A stretch of DNA of 64,000 nt from Anaerolineales bacterium (GTDB lineage Bacteria; Chloroflexota; Anaerolineae; Anaerolineales; Villigracilaceae): positions 124,001 to 188,000 of the forward strand of contig JANJTV010000012.1 in NCBI GenBank assembly GCA_024710905.1, written 5' to 3'. The translations under genes were made by a program, and so were the position numbers. Under the pieces are notes generated by a model, which saw only the letters and a list, made by a program, of their open reading frames with translations, had not been told where the DNA came from and did no database searches. Of the stretch, positions 43,345 through 55,808 are shown one piece after another (position 1 is the first letter of the stretch; each line of letters starts with the position of its first letter).

Positions 43345-45925
43345 ATTTCTTCTTTGCGACTGGTTTTTTCTTTGCGGCCGGTTTACTGGCAGTTTTCGTT
43401 TTTCCAGTTGCCGGTTTGGTTTTACTTGCCGATTTGTGCGCGACCGGTTTTATGGCTGGCGGGGTTTCTAGTGTTTTCACTTCAACATACCGGTTGGCAT
43501 CCCAGCAGGTGGTGATTCCTGTTACTGCATCGCCTGGCTTGACTTCCACCATCACATCACCCCGGGTGGCGGCGCGTTTCTTTAACCCGGCTTCATCCAA
43601 ACGGGCCGATTTGGAAGCTGCTTTAAGCAGGTGAATGGTGATGCTGGTCGTGCCTTTGCCGATGGCCAGCCCGGTCAGGCTGACACCCAGCGGCAGTTCC
43701 CAGGCAATCACACCCTTGCCGTAGCGCCCCTGCACGGGGAATTCCTTCACGCTGATGCGTTTGCCCCGCCCATCAGAGCCGAGCAATAGTACATCCCCTT
43801 CGGCGGGCAGGATTTCCATGCCGCTGACATAATCACCAATCCCTAGCTTGATGCCATTTACGCCTGCTGCCACCAGGCCCATCGGGCGAATGTCTTCTTC
43901 CGTGAAGCGAATGGCCATGCCCAGGGCAGTGATCATCAGGATTTCTTTCTTGCTGTCCGTCAGCGCCACCCAGCCGAGGGCATCGCCATCGTTTACTTTT
44001 GCCAGGGCAAACGGCTGTGCGGATGGGCCGGGTAGTTCACTGACCAGGCTCTTTTTTAGCATGCCGCCTTTGGTAACAGTCAGTACACAGGTTTCCTCAC
44101 CCAGGCTGCTCTTTTGGGCAGGCAGCGAGAAAATAGCTGCCAGTTTATCGGCTGGCTTAAGCGCCGATACCTTGTGCCACGGCGCGCCTTCAGCCAGTTT
44201 TTCAGCCTCGGGGAGGGTATGGACGGCCACAGCGGCGGCTTTTCCCGTTTCTGAGACCAGGTACAGGGTATCGGTGGTACGGCTCCGGGTGAGCCAGCGT
44301 GGGGCTTCCGTTCCGCTTGGGCGTGGGGCTTTGTCATCATGGGTGCGCGCCAGTGTGCCATCTGCCGTAACGCCAACCCATACTTCCCGGTCATCCAACA
44401 GCTGGCTGGCGGTGAGCAGGGCTTTCTTGTCGGTACCTTCTTTCAAGCCGACGATCTGGGTGCGGCGGCGGTCGCCAAAGGCGGTTTTGACGCGCGAAAT
44501 TTCTTCGGTCATGACGGCCCGCATCTTTTTTGGGTTCTCGAGCAGCTCTTGCAGTGATTTGATTTGTGCCAGGGTTTCTTTGTATTCGGTTTCGATCTTC
44601 TTTCGTTCAAGGGCAGCCAGGCGGCGCAACTGCATTTCGAGGATGGCATTGGCCTGGAGTTCGGTCAGTTTGTAGCGTTTCATCAGCCGTTCACGGGCGG
44701 TGTCCACGTCGGCGGCGTTGCGAATCAGGTGGATGATCTCATCGAGGTTCTTGAGCGCAACCAGGTAGCCTTCAAGGATGTGGGCGCGTTGGCGGGCTTT
44801 TTCCAGGTCGAATTCGGCGCGGCGCTTAATTACCACAAGGCGGTGTTCGATGAAGACGCGCAGAGCCTGTTTCAGGCTGAGCATGCGTGGTTCGCCATCC
44901 ACAAGGGCGAGCAGGATGATGCTGAACGTGGATTGCATGGGAGTGCGGCGGTAGAGTTCACGCAGTACGCCCTCGGGGGCAACATTCTTGGTTAGCTCAA
45001 TCACCACACGCATCCCCTGGCGGTCACTTTCGTCACGTAGGTCGCTGATGCCGTCAATCACGCCTTCACGGGCCAGTTCGGCAATCCGCTCGATCAGGCT
45101 GGATTTGTTGGTGGCATAGGGCAGTTCTGTAATAATAATGCGGTTCTTACCGCGTTCCATTTCTTCAATATGCACGCGGGCCTGGATGGTAACCTTGCCG
45201 CGCCCGGAGCCGTAGGCGCTTTCCAAGCTGCCTTCACCTTCCTCATGCAGGATGACGCCCCCGGTGGGGAAGTCCGGCCCATGGACAAAGGCCATCAGGT
45301 GCTCGACCGAAATATCATCCAGCTTTTCCCAGTTATCGAGCATGTAAATCAGGGCATCGCTGATCTCGGCTAGGTTGTGCGGCGGGATGGAGGTTGCCAT
45401 GCCGACGGCAATACCGGTTGCGCCGTTGACCAACAGGTTGGGAATGGCGGCTGGTAGCACAAGGGGTTCTTCGAGAGAGTCGTCAAAGTTGCTGGCAAAA
45501 TCAACCGTGTTTTTATTGATGTCTGTGAGCATGTCAATGGCGGCGGCAGTCAGGCGGGCCTCGGTGTAACGCATGGCCGCAGGGGGGTCGCCATCAATGG
45601 ATCCAAAGTTGCCTTGGCCGTCCACCAGCAAGGTACGCAAAGAAAAGTCTTGCGCCATGCGGGCCATGGCCTCGTACACCGCAGCATCTCCATGCGGATG
45701 GTATTTCCCAAGCACTTCGCCAACGATTCGAGCTGATTTTTTATAAGCGCTGTCAGCGCGCAAGCCCATGTCGTACATTGCATACAAAATGCGCCGATGA
45801 ACAGGTTTCAATCCATCGCGGGCGTCGGGCAAGGCGCGCGCGACGATGGTTGACATAGCATAATCGAGATAGGCTTGCTGCATCTCGTGGTCGATATCGA
45901 TCTTACGGACGAGGCCGAGTTCCAT
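43343..45925 (-). CDS. gyrA: DNA gyrase subunit A (or topoisomerase IV A)
   Basis: 860 residues. The breakage-reunion domain has catalytic Tyr120 ([10 protein letters not shown]) and the quinolone region [17 protein letters not shown]. The positions matching E. coli Ser83 and Asp87 are Ala81 and Glu85. The C-terminal pinwheel from about 500 has a GyrA-box-like QGRYGKG, which favours gyrase over topoisomerase IV, though the box is degenerate. The last 30 or so residues are a Lys/Ala/Thr-rich basic tail ending KKKPVAKKK, unlike classical GyrA. It introduces negative supercoils with GyrB, which is not in the window. AAGGAG precedes the ATG. Confidence 0.9.
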   Translation of the reverse strand: MELGLVRKIDIDHEMQQAYLDYAMSTIVARALPDARDGLKPVHRRILYAMYDMGLRADSAYKKSARIVGEVLGKYHPHGDAAVYEAMARMAQDFSLRTLLVDGQGNFGSIDGDPPAAMRYTEARLTAAAIDMLTDINKNTVDFASNFDDSLEEPLVLPAAIPNLLVNGATGIAVGMATSIPPHNLAEISDALIYMLDNWEKLDDISVEHLMAFVHGPDFPTGGVILHEEGEGSLESAYGSGRGKVTIQARVHIEEMERGKNRIIITELPYATNKSSLIERIAELAREGVIDGISDLRDESDRQGMRVVIELTKNVAPEGVLRELYRRTPMQSTFSIILLALVDGEPRMLSLKQALRVFIEHRLVVIKRRAEFDLEKARQRAHILEGYLVALKNLDEIIHLIRNAADVDTARERLMKRYKLTELQANAILEMQLRRLAALERKKIETEYKETLAQIKSLQELLENPKKMRAVMTEEISRVKTAFGDRRRTQIVGLKEGTDKKALLTASQLLDDREVWVGVTADGTLARTHDDKAPRPSGTEAPRWLTRSRTTDTLYLVSETGKAAAVAVHTLPEAEKLAEGAPWHKVSALKPADKLAAIFSLPAQKSSLGEETCVLTVTKGGMLKKSLVSELPGPSAQPFALAKVNDGDALGWVALTDSKKEILMITALGMAIRFTEEDIRPMGLVAAGVNGIKLGIGDYVSGMEILPAEGDVLLLGSDGRGKRISVKEFPVQGRYGKGVIAWELPLGVSLTGLAIGKGTTSITIHLLKAASKSARLDEAGLKKRAATRGDVMVEVKPGDAVTGITTCWDANRYVEVKTLETPPAIKPVAHKSASKTKPATGKTKTASKPAAKKKPVAKKK

Positions 45926-45936
45926 ACTGACTCCTT

Positions 45937-45957
45937 AAAAAACCGGGTTTTTCCCGG
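45937..45957 (-). promoter_or_regulatory. Terminator-like hairpin in gyrA leader
   Basis: On the minus strand CCGGG-AAAAA-CCCGG followed by six T, ending five bases before AAGGAG of gyrA. The possible -10 TAAGAT is just upstream (45970-45975). It could act as a transcription attenuator or be a weak remnant; the stem is short. Confidence 0.45.
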
Positions 45958-46022
45958 CGGTGTGCGGCTATCTTACCACGAATATTTGTTCCAAAAAAGC
46001 GAGGGAGAGAAAACTGGGGAAT

Positions 46023-46051
46023 AAAAAAGGGCAGCCAATATCTGGCTGCCC
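46023..46051 (-). terminator. Terminator of rpoC
   Basis: On the minus strand GGGCAGCCA and TGGCTGCCC form a 9-bp stem around GATAT, followed by six T, 17 bases after the rpoC stop. Confidence 0.9.
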
Positions 46052-46068
46052 TGCCTGTTTGTGGGAGG

Positions 46069-50307
<4,239 letters not shown>

Positions 50308-50381
50308 TGGTACTTCCTCCTGGGGAATAAAATAAACTGACAAAATAGCAGGCCGCTCATTCGCCTTGAGACGAACAAACG

Positions 50382-50412
50382 CAAGCGCAAGAGAGATTAT
50401 CTCAAGCGCTTG
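50382..50412 (-). other. Hairpin in the rpoC leader
   Basis: On the minus strand CAAGCGC pairs with GCGCTTG, and inside it GAGA pairs with TCTC around TAA. It lies in the predicted 137-nt leader of rpoC, well before the ribosome binding site. It may bind a protein or affect stability; no known family is recognised. Confidence 0.45.
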
Positions 50413-50450
50413 CTGGTGCGGTTTGGTTTTGACAATATTTCAATCGGTAG

Positions 50451-50479
50451 ATTATACGAGATTCGCCAGCTTGAGTCAA
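50451..50479 (-). promoter_or_regulatory. Promoter of rpoC
   Basis: On the minus strand TTGACT (50474-50479), 17-bp spacer, TATAAT (50451-50456): the best consensus promoter in the window. Predicted start near 50444. This supports independent transcription of rpoC without rpoB. Confidence 0.85.
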
Positions 50480-50518
50480 GTGGTTTTTTGGCTCCCCCGT
50501 TAAAGTTTACGTTGTGAA

Positions 50519-51202
50519 CTAATCGAACTTCAATAATTGTAGCACATCTTGCAAGGCCGCGGCAAACATTTCATCCATCACTTGTGGGCTGGCCTGGTAA
50601 GCCCCGCCAAATGAGCCGTCGCCGTACACTTTACGGGCCTGTTCTGCGCTGAGGATGCCCGGTACATGTGGCGGCGTTTTTGGCTTCTGCGGAAGGTCGC
50701 TGACAATAGTGAACGGGAAGGCCTCCAGCCAGTTGGCATGGCCAGGCTTCAGGCTGTGTTTTAAGGCAATATTTTCAATGGAATGCGAAAGCCACCAGTC
50801 ATACCAGCGGACTTGCAGGTCGGGCAGGCTGGAAGCAACCTCGGACAACTGGGTTTTCGCGGGAACGTTCCCTCCGTGGCCGTTCAGCACCAACACTCGG
50901 CGGAACCCGCCCTGGTAGGCTGAACGGAGGAGATCCTCCACCACACTGAGCAGGGTGCTCACCCGCAGGCTGAACGTGCCGGGGTAGGCCATGAAATAAG
51001 GCGAACTACCAAAGTTGAGCGGCGGGGCCACCAGCACTTTGGTCTGCTGGCTGGCGGCATCGGCCAGCGCCATCGGGATGCGCACATCCGTCAGCAACGA
51101 GAGGTAGGCATGCTGCTCGGTAGCGCCCAGCACCAGCATCAAGCGGTCATCCTGTTGCAGGTAGGCTTCCACATCCATCCAGTTCAGGTCTTCCAGTCTC
51201 AT
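50519..51202 (-). CDS. Creatininase-family amidohydrolase
   Basis: 227 residues starting MRLEDLNWMDVEAYL. The metal site of the family appears as GATEQHAYLSLLTD (usually TEQHGPHLPLGTD) and VLNGHGGNVPAK. Glu, His and Asp ligands remain but the Gly-Pro-His-Leu-Pro part is replaced, so substrate use may differ from creatinine amidohydrolase or the mycofactocin and FAPy hydrolases. I chose the ATG at 51202 because the fold starts there and a TAAAAT ends seven bases upstream. Confidence 0.82.
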   Translation of the reverse strand: MRLEDLNWMDVEAYLQQDDRLMLVLGATEQHAYLSLLTDVRIPMALADAASQQTKVLVAPPLNFGSSPYFMAYPGTFSLRVSTLLSVVEDLLRSAYQGGFRRVLVLNGHGGNVPAKTQLSEVASSLPDLQVRWYDWWLSHSIENIALKHSLKPGHANWLEAFPFTIVSDLPQKPKTPPHVPGILSAEQARKVYGDGSFGGAYQASPQVMDEMFAAALQDVLQLLKFD

Positions 51203-51209
51203 GCGGCTG

Positions 51210-51226
51210 ATTTTACCCCGTATAAT
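51210..51226. promoter_or_regulatory. Compact divergent promoter pair
   Basis: TAAAAT on the minus strand (51210-51215) ends seven bases before the creatininase ATG, and TATAAT on the plus strand (51221-51226) ends six bases before the methyltransferase ATG at 51233. Only 30 bp separate the two start codons, so both mRNAs would be leaderless and the two polymerases would compete for the same DNA. Confidence 0.55.
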
Positions 51227-51232
51227 TGTTTT

Positions 51233-52639
51233 ATGCCCAACCCGCCCGCCGTACCGCTCCCGCCCGGTTTCCTGGCGCGGATGAAACCCCTGCTGGGGGA
51301 GGAGTTTGATTCTTTTGAGCAGGCCATGCAGCAAGCGCCGGTGAGCGGGTTGCGGGTTAATACCTTGAAGCTATCGGTGGAACAATTTACAGCCATGACC
51401 CCGGCGCCACTGGGGCAGCCTGTATCCTGGTGTGAGTCTGCATTTGTATTGCCGGATAGCGACTTTCGGTTTGGCGGGCACCCCTTTCACCAGGCCGGGC
51501 TGTATTACCTACAAGACCCTTCGGCGATGTCACCGGCGGAGATGTTGTTCTCTGTGCCGATGCGTGGCGATGAAACCGTCTTGGACCTGGCCGCAGCACC
51601 GGGCGGGAAGACTACCCACCTGGCCGCCCTGATGAATGGCCGCGGCCTGCTGGTGGCCAACGAGATTAAAGACAAGCGTGTCGGGCATCTCATCCAGAAC
51701 CTGGAGCGCTGGGGCGCGGAAAATGTAGTCGTTACCAATGAAACGCCTGAACGACTGGCCGATCATTTCAGCGCATTCTTCGACCGTGTGTTGGTGGATG
51801 CGCCCTGTTCTGGCGAAGGCATGTTCCGTAAGGATATGGGTGCGCGCGCCGACTGGTCCGAAGACATGGTGCAGGGCTGCGCTGTGCGACAGGGGAACAT
51901 CCTGCGCGTGGCAGCCAAGCTGGTGAAGCCGGGTGGCTATTTATTGTATTCCACCTGCACGTTTGCGCCGGAAGAAGATGAAGCTGTATTGCAACAATTG
52001 ATGGATGAAACTGGCCACTTTAGGGTGGTGGAATTGCCCAAAAAGCCGGGGTTTATGGTCGGGCGGCCAGACTGGCTCGGCTTGCCGGACACGGCCATGG
52101 AACTGTCTGGCGCGGTGCGTCTTTTCCCACATCGCCTGCCGGGTGAGGGGCATTTTGCCTGCCTGTTGCAACGTGTGGATGCGGAGAATGAATCAAACTT
52201 GCCAGGTGAAACCCGCCTGCCTGTACCCACCCGCCAGCAGCTTGGATTTTGGCGGGAATTCGCCGGGAAGCTGTTAAACGCCAATTTAATGGAAGAAAGG
52301 TTGCGGGTGGCCGGGGAGCGACTGATTTACCTCCCTCAATTGACTCCATCCCTGGGACGTTTGCGTGTGCCGATGCCCGGCATCTGGCTCGGTTTCTTAA
52401 AGAAAGATCGATTTGAACCCGCCCACCCGCTGGCGCTGTTTCTCAGGCCCGGCCAGGCAAATAATACGCTGGACCTGGCTGCTGACAGCCGCGAACTGGT
52501 GGCCTACCTGCGCGGCGAAACCCTGCCCTCCGATGGCCTGCCTGGCTGGCTGGTGGTGACGGTGGAAGGCTGGCCGATTGGCTGGGGCAAGCGCGTGCAG
52601 GGCGTGGTCAAGAACCATTACCCGCGTGGTTGGATGTAG
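51233..52639 (+). CDS. RsmF/RsmB-type RNA m5C methyltransferase
   Basis: 468 residues. The N-terminal RNA-binding part is followed by the SAM-binding domain with VLDLAAAPGGKTTHLA, then DAPCSGEGMFRKD and YSTCTFAPEEDE, which carry the two catalytic Cys of NOL1/NOP2/Sun enzymes. The C-terminal part (about 300-468) resembles the PUA-like end of RsmF/YebU. It methylates C5 of a cytosine in rRNA. The ATG at 51233 is supported by the promoter position; the frame opens earlier inside the creatininase gene. Confidence 0.9.
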   Translation: MPNPPAVPLPPGFLARMKPLLGEEFDSFEQAMQQAPVSGLRVNTLKLSVEQFTAMTPAPLGQPVSWCESAFVLPDSDFRFGGHPFHQAGLYYLQDPSAMSPAEMLFSVPMRGDETVLDLAAAPGGKTTHLAALMNGRGLLVANEIKDKRVGHLIQNLERWGAENVVVTNETPERLADHFSAFFDRVLVDAPCSGEGMFRKDMGARADWSEDMVQGCAVRQGNILRVAAKLVKPGGYLLYSTCTFAPEEDEAVLQQLMDETGHFRVVELPKKPGFMVGRPDWLGLPDTAMELSGAVRLFPHRLPGEGHFACLLQRVDAENESNLPGETRLPVPTRQQLGFWREFAGKLLNANLMEERLRVAGERLIYLPQLTPSLGRLRVPMPGIWLGFLKKDRFEPAHPLALFLRPGQANNTLDLAADSRELVAYLRGETLPSDGLPGWLVVTVEGWPIGWGKRVQGVVKNHYPRGWM

Positions 52640-52668
52640 TCACGAAAAGCCAAAACAGCAAAAGAAAA

Positions 52669-54110
52669 CATGACTCACCCCGAATTTAAGGAAGGCAGGG
52701 AATGAGGGCGATTTTCAAGCCAAAGTGAAGAAAGAGCAAGACGCAGGCGATAAAGTGGAGCTGAGACATCTCGGCTCCACTTTCCAGTTCTATGGCAGAA
52801 GCGGGCAAGGAAAGTGAAGAGGAAATCGGTGTGGGCGAGCAAAGAAAGCAGAAAGGCAAAAGCCAGGGTGGCGATCAATAAGAACTTGAGGCGAGCCTCC
52901 CAGGCCTGCAAGCGTGGCGACTCAAAGGCCAGTTCGGATTTGGTGAAGCGCAGGGACATTTCGATCTGCCAGCGTTTGGCATAGGCAAAGATAATCTGCC
53001 AGGCTTGCTCGGCATTGTGAACGGGTTCGGTGGTGATGAGATACCAGGGTTTGCGCCCAACCCCAGGGCGCGAAACCACCAGGAAGAGTTGGCGCTGATC
53101 ATCAGGCAGGTGAATAGGAGCGGCGATGATGCCTGTTTTACGTTGGCAGCGCCTGCGGGCATCCCAAATCATGCGGTAATTCCAAGATCGCTTGCCGCGC
53201 ACCACCTTCCATGCTTCGTGCTTGCGACCATCTGCTCCGATGACATGGTACTTGTTATTCCAGCGCACAATGAAGCGCAGTCCATGATCAAGTGCCAGTG
53301 TCGTCCAGGGTGCGCCTGCAAAACCGCGATCCCAGAGGTGGATGACCTTCTTCCCCCAGAGTTTGGCGACTTTTTTGAGGATCTTGCCCTCTTCCACCCG
53401 CTTTTTGCTGGCATTTTCACCACGGGTCGTCCACCAGCACAGGTGTGCCAGCACGGGTACGCCCTGCATACCCGTTACCAAGATCTGCAGCCAGTTGAAG
53501 CCTGGCACAAAAACAGGGCGGTCTGTGGGCGGGTTGAAATAGCCCGGTTTGATCCGTTTCAACCGCGCAGCTTTGCTCGAGCGCACCGCACATAAGCCCT
53601 CCGCTTTCAGGCTTTCACTCTTTTCCAGAACACTCTCATCCCAGATCACATAGGCGGTTTGGTTGCGCTGCTTGAGTTCCTGCACTCTGGCATGGGCTTG
53701 TTCCCACAAATACTTCAGGATGATCTGGCTTTGCCAGCGCGACGAGTGCAGAACGCTCACTATCCGCTTCACCCCAGCCGGACCACGATCGCTCCCCATC
53801 AGATGCTCCCCCAATTCACTCATTAGCAACCCATTATTCCGATGTCGATGCATCACGATCACCAACACCAGATCCAGAACTGTCTTTACCAGACGCCGAT
53901 CCAGCCGCTTATGTAGTTCATACAGCAAGGGCTTTAGATAATTCCAGCATCCGGTTTCCATCTGCCGACTTACTTGCTTTTTTTCTGGTTTGCTTGTACC
54001 CTTATTCATGAACAGACCTCCTGGTTCGTTTGTGCTCGTTACACAAAACTGTACCAGAAGGTCTGTTTATTTTCTACTCCCCCGTTTCCTGAGATTCGGG
54101 GTTAATTATG
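52669..54110. mobile_element. IS4-type insertion sequence, intact
   Basis: One transposase gene between imperfect terminal inverted repeats. Left end ACCCCGAATTTAAGGAA (from 52677) and, read on the minus strand, right end ACCCCGAATCTCAGGAA (from 54102) agree at 15 of 17 positions; similarity continues outward to CAT at 52669 and 54110. I see no direct repeat of the target, so the exact ends could shift by several bases. It lies between the methyltransferase and DinB genes and breaks neither. Confidence 0.85.
52675..54009 (-). CDS. IS4-family transposase
   Basis: 444 residues, full length. Candidate DDE residues: Asp in AYVIWDESVLEKS, Asp in VIHLWDRGFAG, and Glu in YAKRWQIEMSLRFTKSE, which is the IS4 YREK-type region (Tyr, Arg, Glu, Lys spacing partly kept). 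The stop codon lies inside the left inverted repeat, so the gene nearly fills the element. No frameshift or internal stop, so it is probably recently active. Codon use and Trp/Arg content differ visibly from neighbours. Confidence 0.93.
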   Translation of the reverse strand: MNKGTSKPEKKQVSRQMETGCWNYLKPLLYELHKRLDRRLVKTVLDLVLVIVMHRHRNNGLLMSELGEHLMGSDRGPAGVKRIVSVLHSSRWQSQIILKYLWEQAHARVQELKQRNQTAYVIWDESVLEKSESLKAEGLCAVRSSKAARLKRIKPGYFNPPTDRPVFVPGFNWLQILVTGMQGVPVLAHLCWWTTRGENASKKRVEEGKILKKVAKLWGKKVIHLWDRGFAGAPWTTLALDHGLRFIVRWNNKYHVIGADGRKHEAWKVVRGKRSWNYRMIWDARRRCQRKTGIIAAPIHLPDDQRQLFLVVSRPGVGRKPWYLITTEPVHNAEQAWQIIFAYAKRWQIEMSLRFTKSELAFESPRLQAWEARLKFLLIATLAFAFLLSLLAHTDFLFTFLARFCHRTGKWSRDVSAPLYRLRLALSSLWLENRPHSLPSLNSG

Positions 54111-54115
54111 TTTAT

Positions 54116-54679
54116 TTACTTCACTTCGGCGCGGGCCAGGCGGCGAGTAATCATAATCTGCCGCAGGTGGTCCACTTCGTGACCCAACAGTAGCAGCATC
54201 CATGTTTGGTAGTTGCACACGCCAAAAAGCGGGTTGTTGACCGTTTTCTCGCTGTCGTGTTTATGGCGGGTGTCATCGACGGCAGAGCGGATCTGGTAGC
54301 TGGCCTTGGCCAGGTTCTGACGCAGGGTTTCGGCGGGGATGTTCGCCTGCGCGCCTTCGCCCTGCCCGCGGGCGGCTTCCACCATGTGGGGCAGCTGGCT
54401 GGTCGAAAGCTCGAGCAACATGTTGTAATAAAAGTTCTGTGAGTGAATCAGGTGCGTGATCGATTCGCTGATGCTCCAGTACGGGTGGGCCGGGGAATGA
54501 AACGCCGCCTGGGCATCGCTCATCCCTTCCAGGGCCTGGGTAGTGCGTTCGCGGGTTGCCAGGAAGGTATCCACCAGGTCTCGCAGTTCGAATTTTTTCG
54601 AGGCTTCGAGCCAGGTAATCTTCTTTGTCAGCGCGTCCAGCAGGACGGGCGTCAGGATGTCGGTTTCAATAATAGCCAT
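54116..54679 (-). CDS. DinB-like four-helix protein
   Basis: 187 residues. Helical bundle with metal-type His residues in YWSISESITHLIHSQNFYYNMLLEL and MLLLLGHEVDHLRQIMITRR; the last HExxH-like GHEVDHL pattern is typical of DinB/YfiT proteins, many of which are thiol-dependent transferases. The insertion sequence ends five bases after its stop, but the C-terminus looks complete. TATAAC ends seven bases before the ATG on the minus strand. Confidence 0.82.
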   Translation of the reverse strand: MAIIETDILTPVLLDALTKKITWLEASKKFELRDLVDTFLATRERTTQALEGMSDAQAAFHSPAHPYWSISESITHLIHSQNFYYNMLLELSTSQLPHMVEAARGQGEGAQANIPAETLRQNLAKASYQIRSAVDDTRHKHDSEKTVNNPLFGVCNYQTWMLLLLGHEVDHLRQIMITRRLARAEVK

Positions 54680-54686
54680 ATGTGTA

Positions 54687-54692
54687 GTTATA
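54687..54692 (-). promoter_or_regulatory. Possible -10 for leaderless dinB-like mRNA
   Basis: TATAAC on the minus strand ends seven bases before the ATG at 54679. The match is weaker than the other cases. Confidence 0.35.
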
Positions 54693-54731
54693 TCATTGAA
54701 ACGTTAATTAAAAGTATGAATATGCCTGTGA

Positions 54732-54737
54732 TATGAT
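54732..54737 (+). promoter_or_regulatory. Extended -10 for leaderless CAP lipoprotein mRNA
   Basis: TGATATGAT contains TATGAT with an upstream TGn, an extended -10. It ends six bases before the ATG at 54744. Confidence 0.55.
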
Positions 54738-54743
54738 GCGCGT

Positions 54744-55802
54744 ATGCTGAGAAAACACTTTATTGCCTGGATGACATTGATATTGCTGTATACAGCCTGT
54801 TCCCCGGCTGGCTCCCCCGCAGCGGATTCCCCGGAACCGAACCTTACCCCAACCCCCGATCTGCCGCCGCCTACCCTGACGGTTCCCCCGCCAACCCCAA
54901 CTGCCACCTCGACGCAAATCCCGCCCACGCCCACCGACCAGCCCGCCTGCCGGGATGCTGCCCTGTTCCTTGAAGATGTGACCATTGCTGATAACAGCAA
55001 GGTGGAGGCGGACCGGCCGTTTGTCAAAACGTGGCGCTTGCAGAATACCGGCACCTGCACCTGGAACAGTCGTTACTTGCTGACGTTCAGCGGTGGCGAA
55101 CGCATGGCTGCACCGGACACAACTCCCCTGGCCGAAACGCCCCCCGGCAGCACACTTGATATTTCAGTTGAATTGCTTGCCCCGCCCGCCGACGGTTTTT
55201 ACAGCGGGCTGTTTGCCATCCGCAACCCGGCGGGCCAGCCCGTGCCCATCGGCGCGTTGAGCAGCATGTGGGTGAAAATCCGGGTCGGCAATGTGGTGGC
55301 CGTCCAACCGCCTGCTTCAAGCGGCAGCGCCCCGGCGGCCACCAGCCCGGCCAGCGGCGGTTCGGCTTCCTCCGCGCGGCCTGCGGGCGGCGGGATCGAA
55401 AATTGCCAGTTCAGCGAAAACCCGGCCTACCTGAACCAGTTGGCGGCGCTGATTAACGCCGAGCGGGCTGATGCGGGTCTGCCTGCCCTGGCGCTTGATT
55501 CGCAGCTCAGCAAGGCGGCCCGCAACCATAGCCTGGATATGGCCTGTAATAACTTCCTCAGCCACAGCGGCTCAAACGGCTCGTGGATCGGTGACCGACT
55601 GGCAACGGTGGGAGTCAACACCTATAACTACACCGAAATTATCGCCATTGGCACGCCGCAGGATGCCATGAATCAGTGGCGCGGTGATGGCCCGCACTGG
55701 CAGGCCGTGCTGGACCCCAACGCCACCCGTTTTGGGATTGGATACATCTACGTGGCGAACAGTGATTTTGGCGGCTACTGGACGGTGGATCTGGTGGATT
55801 GA
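54744..55802 (+). CDS. Lipoprotein with NBR1-like Ig and CAP domains
   Basis: 352 residues. Signal peptide with lipobox YTAC, lipidated Cys19; a Pro/Thr-rich tether (about 25-68); an NBR1-type Ig-like domain (about 75-175) with FVKTWRLQNTGTCTWNSRYLLTFSGGE and GFYSGLFAIRNPAGQPV; a Ser/Ala/Gly linker (about 190-220); and a CAP/SCP domain (about 228-352) with LINAERADAGLPALALDSQLSKAARNHS, NNFLSHSG and FGIGYIYV. It is displayed on the cell surface. CAP domains of bacteria are of unknown or protease-like role. Confidence 0.88.
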   Translation: MLRKHFIAWMTLILLYTACSPAGSPAADSPEPNLTPTPDLPPPTLTVPPPTPTATSTQIPPTPTDQPACRDAALFLEDVTIADNSKVEADRPFVKTWRLQNTGTCTWNSRYLLTFSGGERMAAPDTTPLAETPPGSTLDISVELLAPPADGFYSGLFAIRNPAGQPVPIGALSSMWVKIRVGNVVAVQPPASSGSAPAATSPASGGSASSARPAGGGIENCQFSENPAYLNQLAALINAERADAGLPALALDSQLSKAARNHSLDMACNNFLSHSGSNGSWIGDRLATVGVNTYNYTEIIAIGTPQDAMNQWRGDGPHWQAVLDPNATRFGIGYIYVANSDFGGYWTVDLVD

Positions 55803-55808
55803 ACCGAT

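Noticed and set aside
54704-55060. Open frame opposite the CAP lipoprotein, Gly/Val-rich
   Set aside because: It is the complement of the Pro/Thr-rich tether of the lipoprotein; low complexity explains the open frame.
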